Shown here: one piece after another, positions 14,645-24,280 of the stretch
Layout: the number at the start of each line of letters is the position of its first letter
Position numbering within the stretch: the stretch's first letter is position 1
Origin: Cyclobacterium sp.
Lineage (GTDB): Bacteria; Bacteroidota; Bacteroidia; Cytophagales; Cyclobacteriaceae
DNA length: 64,000 nucleotides
Direction: 5' to 3'
NCBI RefSeq assembly: GCF_014762705.1
Contig: NZ_JABURL010000106.1
Span: forward strand, 25,251 to 89,250
Translations under genes and position numbers: made by a program
Notes under the pieces: generated by a model
Seen by the model: the letters and a program-made list of their open reading frames with translations, nothing else
What the model was told of the DNA's origin: nothing
Database searches by the model: none

Positions 14645-17600
14645 ATGGCCAAGAAACTCAGAGACGAAGATTTGATTTTAAATATCGTGGTCAATGGTGA
14701 CCGGGGTAAAAAGGAAATTGGTGAACTGGAGAGAGCGGTAAAGGATACCAATGCCGAATTACGTGCGCTGGAACGGGAAGAAAAAAAGCTTCGCAGATCC
14801 GGTAAGCAAAATACCGAACAGTACAAAGCAGTAACTGATGCAATCAAGCAGAAAAATAATGCCTTGAACATTGCCGAATCCAGATTAAAGGTTCTTCGTT
14901 CTCAAATCGATGTAAATAAAATGTCCCTGGTAGATCTCAGGCGGGAAATGAACAGGGTGCGACGATTGCGCGATCTTGCAGCCCCCCACACAGAGCAATG
15001 GCGAAAGCATGACGAAAGGCTAAAAGAAGTCACAACCCGTTACCAGGAGCTGGATGGGCGAGCCAGGGCAACCGGATCCTCCCTGCAGCGGATGGCTGGC
15101 AGGTTTAATCACTACATCGGAGTACTAACAGCTGGATTTGCCACCATGTTTGCGGCGGTTTCCGGCATCAGGAAGACCATCAACGATTTCGCCGAGTTTG
15201 ATGATAAGCTGGCTGATGTGATGAAAACCACCAACATGACCAAAGAGGAGGTCAGGGAGCTAAATGAGGAACTTAAAAAAATCGACACACGAACATCTCA
15301 AAATGACCTGTTGGGTTTATCTCGGGTTGCAGGTAAATTGGGTATCCAGGGAAAGGAAGACATCCTGGGTTTTGTCCGGGCATCCGATCAGATCGGCGTA
15401 GCCCTTTCAGAAGACCTGGGAGGGGATGTAGAAGCAGCGATTACCCAGGTCGGAAAATTAGTTGATATCTTTAAAATAGATGAAGATGTTCCACTAGAGG
15501 AAGCTTTATTAAAAGTAGGATCAGCCATTAATGAGCTAGGAATGGCATCTACTGCGAACGAGGGGTATATCGTTGAATTCACCAGGCGAATGGCTGGCGT
15601 TGGCCCCCTGGCTAATGTTTCCATTAACGATTTGATGGGAATGGCAGCTACTTTGGATAGCCTGGGACAAACGTCCGAGGTAAGCACCACGGCACTTTCA
15701 AAGCTATTCCTGGAAATGGCAAAAAATTCTGATGTATTTGCCAAATATGCTTCCATGGATGCCTCCGGTTTCAGGGAGTTGCTCAATAGTGATGCAAACG
15801 AGGCATTTTTACGTGTTCTGGAAGGGGTTAAAAATAATGCTGATGGATTGACCAACCTAGCAGACACCCTAGGGGATTTGGGCCAGGACGGCGGCCGTGT
15901 CATCGGTGTGCTGGGATCACTGGCCAACAATACCGGAAAACTGCGCCAACAGCAGGAATTATCCAACCAGGCATTTGAGAGAGGTACTAGTCTTACCGAG
16001 GAATTTGGTATCAAGAATGAGACTGCCCAGGCTCAATTGGAGAAAGCCAGGAAAGGTCTTCAAAATATGGTAGTCGAGTTGGGGGAGAAGCTGATGCCTG
16101 TGATGACGGTAAGCACCAACGGGTTTACCTATTTCGTCCGTATTTTAACGGTTCTCTTTGATTTTATTCAGGACAATTGGAAGCTGATCACCACGCTAAC
16201 CGCTGCTATTGTTGGCTATAATGCAGCCATTTTCATCACCAATTCCAGAATGCAAGCCTTTACCCTTTTGGCAAAACTCAAGGTTTTTTGGGACAATGCC
16301 ATGAGGGCTTCTGCTTTGCTTGCCGCTGCGGCCCAGGCATTGTTTACCGGTAATATTGGCCGGGCGTCTGCAGCTATGAGGGTGTTTAATTTGGTAGTAA
16401 GGGCAAACCCACTTGGTATATTGGTTTCCGTGTTGGCCGCAGTTGGCGTTGCGGTATATCAATATTCCAAAAACCTTACAGCTGCAGAAAGGGCTCAAAA
16501 GGCTCTTAATAAAGTAAGCGAGGATGCCAGGGAATCCATTGTTGATGAGAAAATCAAAATGGAAAGGCTCCTGGCTGTGGCAAGGGACAAAACCCAATCT
16601 GATGAAAATCGCCAAAAAGCGATAAAGGCACTCAATGACCTTTCTCCTAAATATCTTGGTGCCTTGGATCTGGAAACAATTCAAACTGAAAAAGCCACCA
16701 AGGCTGCTGAAAACTACATCAAGGCACTATTAAAGGAAGCTAAGGTAAAAGCTGCGAACCGAAGGCTTGAAGAAATTGCTCAGGAGCGGCAAGATCTGGT
16801 GAAAAATGCATCTGACATTCCGTTTTTCAGTATGGACAATGTAAAAGCTGCGATAGTGGGTAGGGGCAATGTGATTGCTTCCAGAGTGGCTGAGGAAGCC
16901 AAAGCGCTTAAAGCTGAAGAAGAGGCATTGACCAAAATACTTAAAGAAAATGCCGATGATATCGTGGCCACCATCACCGGTAATGCTCCCGGAACAAGTA
17001 CGCCGGGACCGAATTCCGGAGAATCATCCTCAACATCACCGTCTTCCTCATCATCTTCTTCCCAAAACGACAAACTTGCCAACGAACTCCAAAAACAAGC
17101 TGAATACCGGCAAAAAGTCCTGGAAGGCCAAATGTCTCTCATCGAGCAGGAACGCCTGGCTTACCAAAAACGCCTGCAAGAAGCCGGGATATTTGGAAAG
17201 CAGCGGGAGGACATGACCAAGGAAGAAATCCGTGTAAAAGAAGCTCTTGAAAAAGAGCATTACGCCAACCTCAATCAACTCGATGCCGATGCCCTGAAAA
17301 CATCCATCGAGCAGAAACAGACCGCTTTCAATCAGGAATTACAGGAGCTCAGGATTGCCCACAATGAGCAATACAAGGAAATCAAATCCCTGGAAGAAGC
17401 CCGGGCTTTCCTCAGAGACGATCTTTCCGCTGAAGCACTTGCCGGCCTGCGAAACATGCGCCAGGCACAACAGGAAATTGATAAAAAATTCAGAAGGGAA
17501 GAGGAAGCTTTGGTGAAGGCACATTTGCAAGATCTTCAAAGTGAACTGAGGGCCGTCCTGGAGACTGGCCAATGGGAGGGCCTGGATCTGTCAGATCGGA

Positions 17601-18697
17601 TTCTTTCTGACGAAGAAAGGGAAACCATCAATGCCCGCCTGGCAGAGGTCCGGCAGCAACTCAGCGAACTTGGCTTGGGTACCGGTACCGAAATAGCCGA
17701 AGACCGGGGCATGCGTCGATCCAATGTCGATGTGCTTGGTTTCACTCCGGATGATTGGGAAACGTTTTTTTCCAACCTCAGGCAGGGGGCGGTTTCCATG
17801 GATGGGTTGCTCATGGCCACTCAGTCACTGGGTCAGGTTTGGTCCCAGTACAATGCCATGCGAACGGCCGGAGAGCAAAGAGAGCTGCAGCAGTTCGAAA
17901 TGGCTAACCAACAAAAGGAAGCTGCCCTGAAAAAAAGACTTGAAAACGGGGTAATTACCCAGGAGCAATACAATCAACAGGTAGATCGGCTCAATGCCGA
18001 ACTGGACAAAAAGAGGGCGGTATATGAGCGTAACAGAGCGAAGCGTGAGCGCAACGTTGCGCTTATGTCCGCCATCGTCAATACCGCTGCCGGCGTGGCC
18101 AAATCTCTGCCAAACCTGGTGTTGGCTGCAGCTGTGGGTTTGATGGGTGGTCTGCAGATCGCTACCATCAAAAAAGAACCCTTACCGGAGATCCCGGGAG
18201 CGGAAAAGGGAGGTTACGCAAATGTGGTTAGGAAACAAGATAAAAGAATGTTTCGGTCCAGAGGCTTTGCAGGTCCGGGCTATGTCGATGATCCGCGTAT
18301 CCTGGTAGCAGAAAGCGGACGTGAGTTCGTGGCCAGTAACGAGGCCTACGAAAATCCAACCATTCGGCCAGTCCTGGATGCCATCGATACGGCTCAAAAG
18401 AACGGTACCATTTCGAGCATCAACCTGGAAAAAGTCATGGCCAGGCGAATGGAAATGTTCAACATGCCCGGCAGGCAAAAAGGTGGATACGCCACTGATC
18501 AGGGCAGCACTCCCGCTCCCCGCCCCGTTACCGACAACGAAACCAAAGAACTGATCAGGCAAAATAACCAGTTGATGTCCGATCTGAGAAGTGAAATCCA
18601 AAAAGGAATCCGGGCAGAAGTCAGCCTGTTGGGCCGACGTGGATTTTACGAAGCAGAAAAAGACTATAAGAAAATCGAACAAAACATAAACCTGTAA
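14645..18697 (+). CDS. Tail tape measure protein
   Basis: A 1350-aa protein, the longest in the window. Residues 1-140 are coiled coil. Residues about 180-470 match the TP901-type tape measure core (FAEFDDKLADVMKTTNMTKE, LVDIFKIDEDVPLEEAL, GMAATLDSLGQTSEVSTTAL). Hydrophobic segments occur near 160, 510, 595 and 1155 (for example NPLGILVSVLAAVGVAVYQY). A low-complexity Ser/Thr/Pro linker lies near 790, followed by long coiled coils. The protein sets tail length and probably helps DNA cross the inner membrane. Its length predicts a long flexible tail. Start ATG 14645 follows the previous stop by two bases. Confidence 0.93.
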   Translation: MAKKLRDEDLILNIVVNGDRGKKEIGELERAVKDTNAELRALEREEKKLRRSGKQNTEQYKAVTDAIKQKNNALNIAESRLKVLRSQIDVNKMSLVDLRREMNRVRRLRDLAAPHTEQWRKHDERLKEVTTRYQELDGRARATGSSLQRMAGRFNHYIGVLTAGFATMFAAVSGIRKTINDFAEFDDKLADVMKTTNMTKEEVRELNEELKKIDTRTSQNDLLGLSRVAGKLGIQGKEDILGFVRASDQIGVALSEDLGGDVEAAITQVGKLVDIFKIDEDVPLEEALLKVGSAINELGMASTANEGYIVEFTRRMAGVGPLANVSINDLMGMAATLDSLGQTSEVSTTALSKLFLEMAKNSDVFAKYASMDASGFRELLNSDANEAFLRVLEGVKNNADGLTNLADTLGDLGQDGGRVIGVLGSLANNTGKLRQQQELSNQAFERGTSLTEEFGIKNETAQAQLEKARKGLQNMVVELGEKLMPVMTVSTNGFTYFVRILTVLFDFIQDNWKLITTLTAAIVGYNAAIFITNSRMQAFTLLAKLKVFWDNAMRASALLAAAAQALFTGNIGRASAAMRVFNLVVRANPLGILVSVLAAVGVAVYQYSKNLTAAERAQKALNKVSEDARESIVDEKIKMERLLAVARDKTQSDENRQKAIKALNDLSPKYLGALDLETIQTEKATKAAENYIKALLKEAKVKAANRRLEEIAQERQDLVKNASDIPFFSMDNVKAAIVGRGNVIASRVAEEAKALKAEEEALTKILKENADDIVATITGNAPGTSTPGPNSGESSSTSPSSSSSSSQNDKLANELQKQAEYRQKVLEGQMSLIEQERLAYQKRLQEAGIFGKQREDMTKEEIRVKEALEKEHYANLNQLDADALKTSIEQKQTAFNQELQELRIAHNEQYKEIKSLEEARAFLRDDLSAEALAGLRNMRQAQQEIDKKFRREEEALVKAHLQDLQSELRAVLETGQWEGLDLSDRILSDEERETINARLAEVRQQLSELGLGTGTEIAEDRGMRRSNVDVLGFTPDDWETFFSNLRQGAVSMDGLLMATQSLGQVWSQYNAMRTAGEQRELQQFEMANQQKEAALKKRLENGVITQEQYNQQVDRLNAELDKKRAVYERNRAKRERNVALMSAIVNTAAGVAKSLPNLVLAAAVGLMGGLQIATIKKEPLPEIPGAEKGGYANVVRKQDKRMFRSRGFAGPGYVDDPRILVAESGREFVASNEAYENPTIRPVLDAIDTAQKNGTISSINLEKVMARRMEMFNMPGRQKGGYATDQGSTPAPRPVTDNETKELIRQNNQLMSDLRSEIQKGIRAEVSLLGRRGFYEAEKDYKKIEQNINL

Positions 18698-18700
18698 CCG

Positions 18701-20512
18701 ATGCTTAAAATGCTGCTGCAGGGGGTGCCGGTCAATTACCCTCAGGATATATCTCTAAATCTCATATATGAGAATCCCTTCTTTTTCAATGATCGGATTC
18801 CTTCCAATCATTCACTTAATTTCTCAGTTCCTGCCACCAATCATAATCTGAAGCTGTTCAACCGGCCTGACAGAATGAACAGCTTTAATTCCTTCAGAGA
18901 GTATGACGGTTTTGAAATTTATTTTGGCACCGTCCGGATACTTACCGGGGTGCTGGTAGTACAGGAATTTGAGCGGGACATCAAGTGCTTTTTTCGTGGA
19001 TCAGTGATCACCGATGGCATGAAGTCACCCCTATTTCAGTTACCAATGACCTATTACGGATTTGGTACGCAGACCGGTTCGAATAACCTATTTGATCCCG
19101 ACTATTGGGCTTCGGATTACCGGGAACTCATTTGGCCTACGCTTTTCAATAACTCCGATTTTTGCGCGCCCGTTATGCGAATTGCAGACGAACCCTGGCC
19201 ATACCTGAATGATCCTAATGATATACCAAAAAATGCGGGAAACTTTGCCACGCTCAAACAATACATCAACTTTTTCAATGCCAGGGAGGAAAATTACGTG
19301 CTGTATGGTTCAAGCTCTCCGGTACATACCGTGGTCTTTCCCTTCCCCAGGGCGAGGTATATCTTTGAGGCCTTTTTTGATGGCAGGCTGGATGTGAATC
19401 CTTTCGCCAGCGGAGAACTTGAAAAAATTGTGCTATCCAGTACCTACCATCCCAGGTATAACGAATCGCTGCTTTCCATCCGGAGAGGTATTCTCCTGGA
19501 CGGTTACAGCTCCGGAGGTGAAGCACCGGACAATTTCTTTTACCTGAATTCCTTTCTCCCAAGTCTGCCGGCAAATGAGCTGGTCAGGGAATTATTGAAG
19601 TTGGTCGCAGCCACCATGTTCCCGGCAGGCAATGGGTTTAGTATTCGCACCAATGCCGATATTCTGAGCGATCCGGGACAAGTCAATTGGGATGCCAAAA
19701 GGATCAACTTACTTACCATTGGTAAGCGGGAGGGAGAAAGCTACGCCTACGGTTACGGGCAGGCTATTGAGGGCATCGAAGAGTTCAACGGCGTTGAGGT
19801 AGACCATGTGTCGGATTTATACAATTACTTGGTACCCTCAGAAGGGGAAATTGACGTTTATGTCCGGGACACCAAAGAGCTTTGGACAAAGCGGCTTCGC
19901 GAAAAGGCAGATCCCCAGGATCCACAGCGTTACCTTTTTGATTTGAAAGGCACAGGCCTTGGTGCGGCACCTTCAGAGGATCAGGCAGGCTTTGACATGA
20001 AACCCAACCTGGAGCCAGTCCGGATGGGAATCCATGAATACTGGCATGAAGACAGTAATGGCAGTGGGATAGAGCTGGGAAGCTGGTATGTACCTGAGTT
20101 TAAGGGCAATCGCCTGGCACGGCCTGAGCGTCCTCAAATCGGCTTATTTCATGGAGTCCGGGAAAGCTTCAGTACCTTATCCGGATCTGAGAATTCTCCC
20201 AACCTTTATCCCTTAATGACTCCCCATAATTATGATGCGCATGGCAATCGGCTGGGAGATCTTTCCCTGGAATGGGAAGGACCTGACGGCTTGCTTGCCA
20301 ACTTCCACAGTTCATACAGCGATTACATTGCTCAGGAAAAGCGGTATGTCAGAGGTCTATTTTTGTTGAAAGCCCTGGATTTGAAAAACATGGATTTAAG
20401 CAGGAAGGTGTTTCTAAAGGGGATGAACTTTTTTATTGAGCGCATCAATATCACCATCCGGCAAAATAAGATTGAGCCAGCCCAGGTAGATCTGGTCCAG
20501 GCAGATCTGTAG
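18701..20512 (+). CDS. Distal tail / tail-tip structural protein
   Basis: A 603-aa protein directly after the tape measure gene, the usual place of the distal tail protein or tail hub. It is rich in aromatic residues and beta-strand patterns, starts MLKMLLQGVPVNYPQDISLN, and its N-terminal 120 residues look like a compact beta domain similar in style to the Dit-like baseplate domain. No catalytic signature is evident. Likely role: ring at the tail end linking the tube to fibres. Assignment depends mainly on gene order. Confidence 0.6.
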   Translation: MLKMLLQGVPVNYPQDISLNLIYENPFFFNDRIPSNHSLNFSVPATNHNLKLFNRPDRMNSFNSFREYDGFEIYFGTVRILTGVLVVQEFERDIKCFFRGSVITDGMKSPLFQLPMTYYGFGTQTGSNNLFDPDYWASDYRELIWPTLFNNSDFCAPVMRIADEPWPYLNDPNDIPKNAGNFATLKQYINFFNAREENYVLYGSSSPVHTVVFPFPRARYIFEAFFDGRLDVNPFASGELEKIVLSSTYHPRYNESLLSIRRGILLDGYSSGGEAPDNFFYLNSFLPSLPANELVRELLKLVAATMFPAGNGFSIRTNADILSDPGQVNWDAKRINLLTIGKREGESYAYGYGQAIEGIEEFNGVEVDHVSDLYNYLVPSEGEIDVYVRDTKELWTKRLREKADPQDPQRYLFDLKGTGLGAAPSEDQAGFDMKPNLEPVRMGIHEYWHEDSNGSGIELGSWYVPEFKGNRLARPERPQIGLFHGVRESFSTLSGSENSPNLYPLMTPHNYDAHGNRLGDLSLEWEGPDGLLANFHSSYSDYIAQEKRYVRGLFLLKALDLKNMDLSRKVFLKGMNFFIERINITIRQNKIEPAQVDLVQADL

Positions 20513-20569
20513 CTGTCCTTTATCCGCTCCCAACTGTCAAGTAATTTGGGTAAAAATTATTTGACAGAC

Positions 20570-21109
20570 ATGGCAGATGCTATCAAATTGAACAGCCTCA
20601 TGAATGCTCACCTGCTCCACAGATCAGCGGAAATCATCATTGACATTTTTGACAAGAGCAAATGGGCACTGCTGTTTACTCCGGTCTTTGTTTTTTTTCA
20701 GACCTACATTTTTAACGATTACGATTATCTCAAATGGCTCGTGGTCCTCATTGCCCTGGACACAGCACTGGGCTTTGGCCTGGCCATCAGTCGCCGTGAG
20801 ATCGATAAGGATCGTTTTGGCGATATCCTGATTAAGATCATCGTCTACAGCTCCTGCCTTATCGTGGGCCACGTACTGGAAAACTTCACCGTCTCCGGAG
20901 ACACTATTCCCGGAGGCAATTACATGAAGCTGCTGATCTACGTGGCCATTATCATCAAAGAAGCCATTTCTGTTCTGGACAATGCCGGCAAGATATCCAA
21001 AAAGCTGGTCCCGAAATTTATCCTTGAGCGCCTGAAAGGATTTGACGAAACAGGCGATTTCAAAAACTTCAAAGACCCTTCTAAACCCAACCATGATGAA
21101 CAAAAATAG
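20570..21109 (+). CDS. Phage holin (Phage_holin_4-like)
   Basis: A 179-aa membrane protein. Hydrophobic segments are ALLFTPVFVFFQTYIF, LVVLIALDTALGFGLAI, IIVYSSCLIVGHVLENF and LLIYVAIIIKEAISVLDNAG, with the D-T-x-x-G-F/L-x-x-A pattern typical of Phage_holin_4_1. I chose ATG 20570; a TTG eight codons upstream is also in frame. It should form the lesion that lets lysis enzymes out at the end of the lytic cycle. It overlaps the DUF5675 gene by 17 bases and opens the lysis cassette. Confidence 0.78.
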   Translation: MADAIKLNSLMNAHLLHRSAEIIIDIFDKSKWALLFTPVFVFFQTYIFNDYDYLKWLVVLIALDTALGFGLAISRREIDKDRFGDILIKIIVYSSCLIVGHVLENFTVSGDTIPGGNYMKLLIYVAIIIKEAISVLDNAGKISKKLVPKFILERLKGFDETGDFKNFKDPSKPNHDEQK

Positions 21110-21512
21110 CCTCTCTATGATCCGGGATGTGCAATCCCCAAATGACACCAGAGGCCGGCTATTCGTGCTTGATGAAAATGGTGCCATTGTCTTTTTCTGT
21201 TTTACTCTGGAGCTTCCCTGGAAAGACAATCAGCAGAACATTTCCTGCATTCCTGAAGGGCGGTATAAAGTCAAAAAACGGTCAAGCCAAAAGTATGGCA
21301 ACCATCTTCATATTCTCGATGTACCGGGGCGCAGTTGGATCCTTATCCATGAGGCGAATTTCGTTTCTCAGCTTCGTGGCTGCATAGCGATTGGGAAGGC
21401 CAGGGCGGACATCAATGGCGACGGCCTGGAGGACGTGACCGAATCGGTTAAGACCAAACATGCATTACTGGAGCTACTGCCCGATGAAACTGAAATTGTC
21501 ATTCGGTCATGA
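21093..21512 (+). CDS. DUF5675-type phage protein
   Basis: A 139-aa protein. The pattern GRLFVLDENGAIVFFCFTLE followed by CIPEGRYKVKKR and a final HALLELLPDETEIVI matches DUF5675. Members sit in phage lysis modules beside holins; a cell-wall linked function is suspected but not established. The double ATG at 21093/21096 is the natural start and overlaps the holin stop. There is no signal peptide, so export, if any, would go through the holin. No separate classical endolysin is visible in the window, so this protein is the candidate lysis enzyme. Confidence 0.65.
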   Translation: MMNKNSLSMIRDVQSPNDTRGRLFVLDENGAIVFFCFTLELPWKDNQQNISCIPEGRYKVKKRSSQKYGNHLHILDVPGRSWILIHEANFVSQLRGCIAIGKARADINGDGLEDVTESVKTKHALLELLPDETEIVIRS

Positions 21513-22006
21513 GGGTATTTCTAATTATAGTGGTCATATCGCTGGGTTGCAACACCCAGAAGAAATTCAGTCGCAGCACCTCTGATCAGGAGCTGAATTA
21601 CACCTACCAAACCATACAGACCGATGAAAAAGACCTTGAAAAAACAATTACACTTGATGAATCAGCCATCACCAGAAGTGTATCCGGATCCTTTATTGAG
21701 ATTGTCCCCCGGGGAGCTTTCCGAATTTCAGCGGATGGCAGCTTTGAGGGCGAAGCATCTCAGGTTAGGATCCATCGTAGGGATACCACCCAAAGCAGTG
21801 AAACCAGAAAGCTAAACCAGAAGGAAACCGATCAGAGACGCTCCGGATCATTTACCAGCGAAGACCTGCAGGATAGCAGTTCTACCACTGACGAAGAAAA
21901 AGAAGTCAGCCGTACCCCTAATTTCTTCCTTTGGATAGGGATAGCCCTGGGTATACTGGTCCTGATCCTAGGCTTGAGATTTCTCTCAAAATTCAAATTA
22001 TTCTAA
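21509..22006 (+). CDS. Spanin-like lipoprotein with C-terminal membrane anchor
   Basis: A 165-aa protein with a lipoprotein signal (MRVFLIIVVISLGC, lipid Cys at 14) and one C-terminal membrane helix (FFLWIGIALGILVLILGLRF, residues about 139-158). The 120 residues between are polar, Ser/Thr/Glu-rich and suited to span the periplasm. An outer-membrane lipid anchor plus an inner-membrane helix on one chain is the layout of unimolecular spanins such as phage T1 gp11, which fuse the two membranes in the final step of lysis. It overlaps the DUF5675 gene by four bases, completing the lysis cassette. Family identity is unproven; the topology is directly visible. Confidence 0.6.
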   Translation: MRVFLIIVVISLGCNTQKKFSRSTSDQELNYTYQTIQTDEKDLEKTITLDESAITRSVSGSFIEIVPRGAFRISADGSFEGEASQVRIHRRDTTQSSETRKLNQKETDQRRSGSFTSEDLQDSSSTTDEEKEVSRTPNFFLWIGIALGILVLILGLRFLSKFKLF

Positions 22007-24280
22007 ATGGCCATCACCATCACACAGGTACCTCCCGCATTATGCTATGCCGGTAATCTTCCGGATATTATCGTCACCACAGATGATCCGGGACATGATT
22101 TCTCTATTACTATCGCCGGGGATCTTCTTTTGGAAGAATATTACACCGCCGATGCTGATGGAAATATCACCATTCCTCTTCGGGTACTGCTGGAAGAGCA
22201 GCTTTCCCTGCAGGTGCCGGACACGAACTTGTTTTCCCAATCCGAAGCTGTAAAGGATGTAGCATGTCTCCTGGGAAATGAAGGCATAGATTTCCGGATG
22301 GTTAAAGGCGGTGTAGACCGGAAGGATTTTAATACCTCGGATTTCCTTACTCTAAACTGGCTCACCTGGCAGCCACAGGTAAAGCAGGTAAAATACCGGG
22401 ATCCGGAATACCTTTCCTACTATGCACAAGAGCAGGTAACCGTAAAAGTAAAGGCCTTTTTCCAGGATGGAACAGATAGTACTGTAGATGCCTATGTATT
22501 GCAGGCAGGGAATCTTTATACCCTAAATGTCACCTTCGAACAGATTCACAGCCTATTTCCGAAGCAGCCTATATATTTCGATACCTGGATTGCTTCTGCA
22601 GATGGAGAGAATACCTGGCGGCAACGATACGTGTTAACAGACCAGGTCTTTGAATTTGACGACCTGTTTGTGTTTGAAAACACCCTTGGAGGTATCGACA
22701 CCATTCGGTTCACCGGTCAAAAGACACTGCTCAATAAACAACAATTCGATACCGGAATTTTTTATGATGAATACGAGCTTGAGTTTGATATCAATCCGGA
22801 CAAGGCGTATGAAAAAAATACTGGATTTTTCCGGAGTCGCCGGCAACTGTTTTGGTCACAGGATTTTTTCTCCAGTATGCAAAAGTACCTGGTACGCGGG
22901 GCAGAGCTCCGGCGGATCCTAACCAGGGAGCCACAGTTTGAGGCGGCCAGGTATGACCTGATTGCTTTTGATTTTCAGTTTGTATTTACCCGGCAGGTGG
23001 AGTATCTGGATTGGATATCGGATGAGCCGCTGGATCTCCTGGTGATCATCGGTCCTGATCAGGAGCCGTACTACCTGGTGCCTCGCATGTGGATCTTCCC
23101 GGAACTGGAAGATCCTACCGATGCCATTTTCCCGGTGCAGGTACCTGGCCAACAGGAATGGAAAGGCCTTACTTTTCAAACCATATTGGAATACCTGAGA
23201 AACGAATTGGAGATTCCTGCAGATGACAGGATCATTGAATCTGGGGTTTTTGAAATGACCGACAGCACTTCGGGAACGCTTACAGGTGCCTCCTGGGTAA
23301 GAAATGGAGTAATATATAATTACACTGGTCCGGTGGTATTGGTAGGCACCCCAGATGCGCCCGACAGCCGGTTTGATGTGATCTATACCCTGCCTTCCAA
23401 TTCGGTAGGCTATCAGGAGGGTGTGCCATCTGAAGATCCTGTGGTTCCGAATCCGCCTGCAGGTGAATTGGTATTGCATGAGATCCTTCGGTTAAATACT
23501 GGTGAAAACATCATTTCTCCCCAAAATCCGGAGGCCCCAGAGACCAAAAATGAAGCGGGTAAATATGAATTGTATGCTGAAGTTTGGCGGCAAAATGTCC
23601 AGCCAAACACCTACTACGATTTCAAGATCGCTTACATTGGCTGGGCCTCTGATTACAGCACAAATCGGCAGCGCCCGCTGAATGGGTTCCTGATGGTAAA
23701 TTTCGTTACCAATACAGTCAATAGCACAATTGATTGGGGTCGAACCCATCTATTGACTGTGGACATCGCCCCAAGGGGAGGGGATTTTGTATTGGTGCAG
23801 TTGGCCGCTCCCGAAGTTGCCATTTATGTCAAAAAGACCGCCTTCTACCAAACCCTGACTTTTGATTTTGCAGGTCCTAAATCCAAGACCGTTGCTGATT
23901 CCAGCCTTCGAAATGGACAGGGCTATGGAGAACTACCTGCAGGAGTCAGATGGACAAGCCGCAACCAATTGGATTATGTACCTAGCTCCGGAGGTAGCAT
24001 TCGTTTTGATTGTAATAGAGCTTATGGCTATGATGGTACCCCATTATCTGGAAATATGGTCATCGCTACGGCATACGCAAATAGTGGCTGCATGGCGAAA
24101 GTCCTGAACAATCGAAGTACTATGCCATCTATTTCAGTGCCCTCCGGAGTCGTGCTACACCATGCTGGAGGTAACCATGTTGCCTCGGAAATCAATGAAT
24201 ACCTGTTCATTTGTCACAAAGACAACAATGGCGAAGTGGTCAGAGTAAGTTACACCATCACCCAAGATCAATCCATATGA
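22007..24280 (+). CDS. Large tail-fibre / receptor-binding type protein
   Basis: A 757-aa protein starting right at the preceding stop. The sequence is rich in beta strands, with several Ig-like sounding repeats (NLPDIIVTTDDPGHDFSITI near the start; GELVLHEILRLNTG in the middle; SIRFDCNRAYGYDG near the end). No enzymatic motif is visible. Its place after the lysis genes and before a beta-propeller protein suggests host-binding fibre or adhesin. The C-terminal third differs in style from the N-terminal two thirds, as expected when receptor-binding tips are swapped. Exact role is inference. Confidence 0.55.
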   Translation: MAITITQVPPALCYAGNLPDIIVTTDDPGHDFSITIAGDLLLEEYYTADADGNITIPLRVLLEEQLSLQVPDTNLFSQSEAVKDVACLLGNEGIDFRMVKGGVDRKDFNTSDFLTLNWLTWQPQVKQVKYRDPEYLSYYAQEQVTVKVKAFFQDGTDSTVDAYVLQAGNLYTLNVTFEQIHSLFPKQPIYFDTWIASADGENTWRQRYVLTDQVFEFDDLFVFENTLGGIDTIRFTGQKTLLNKQQFDTGIFYDEYELEFDINPDKAYEKNTGFFRSRRQLFWSQDFFSSMQKYLVRGAELRRILTREPQFEAARYDLIAFDFQFVFTRQVEYLDWISDEPLDLLVIIGPDQEPYYLVPRMWIFPELEDPTDAIFPVQVPGQQEWKGLTFQTILEYLRNELEIPADDRIIESGVFEMTDSTSGTLTGASWVRNGVIYNYTGPVVLVGTPDAPDSRFDVIYTLPSNSVGYQEGVPSEDPVVPNPPAGELVLHEILRLNTGENIISPQNPEAPETKNEAGKYELYAEVWRQNVQPNTYYDFKIAYIGWASDYSTNRQRPLNGFLMVNFVTNTVNSTIDWGRTHLLTVDIAPRGGDFVLVQLAAPEVAIYVKKTAFYQTLTFDFAGPKSKTVADSSLRNGQGYGELPAGVRWTSRNQLDYVPSSGGSIRFDCNRAYGYDGTPLSGNMVIATAYANSGCMAKVLNNRSTMPSISVPSGVVLHHAGGNHVASEINEYLFICHKDNNGEVVRVSYTITQDQSI

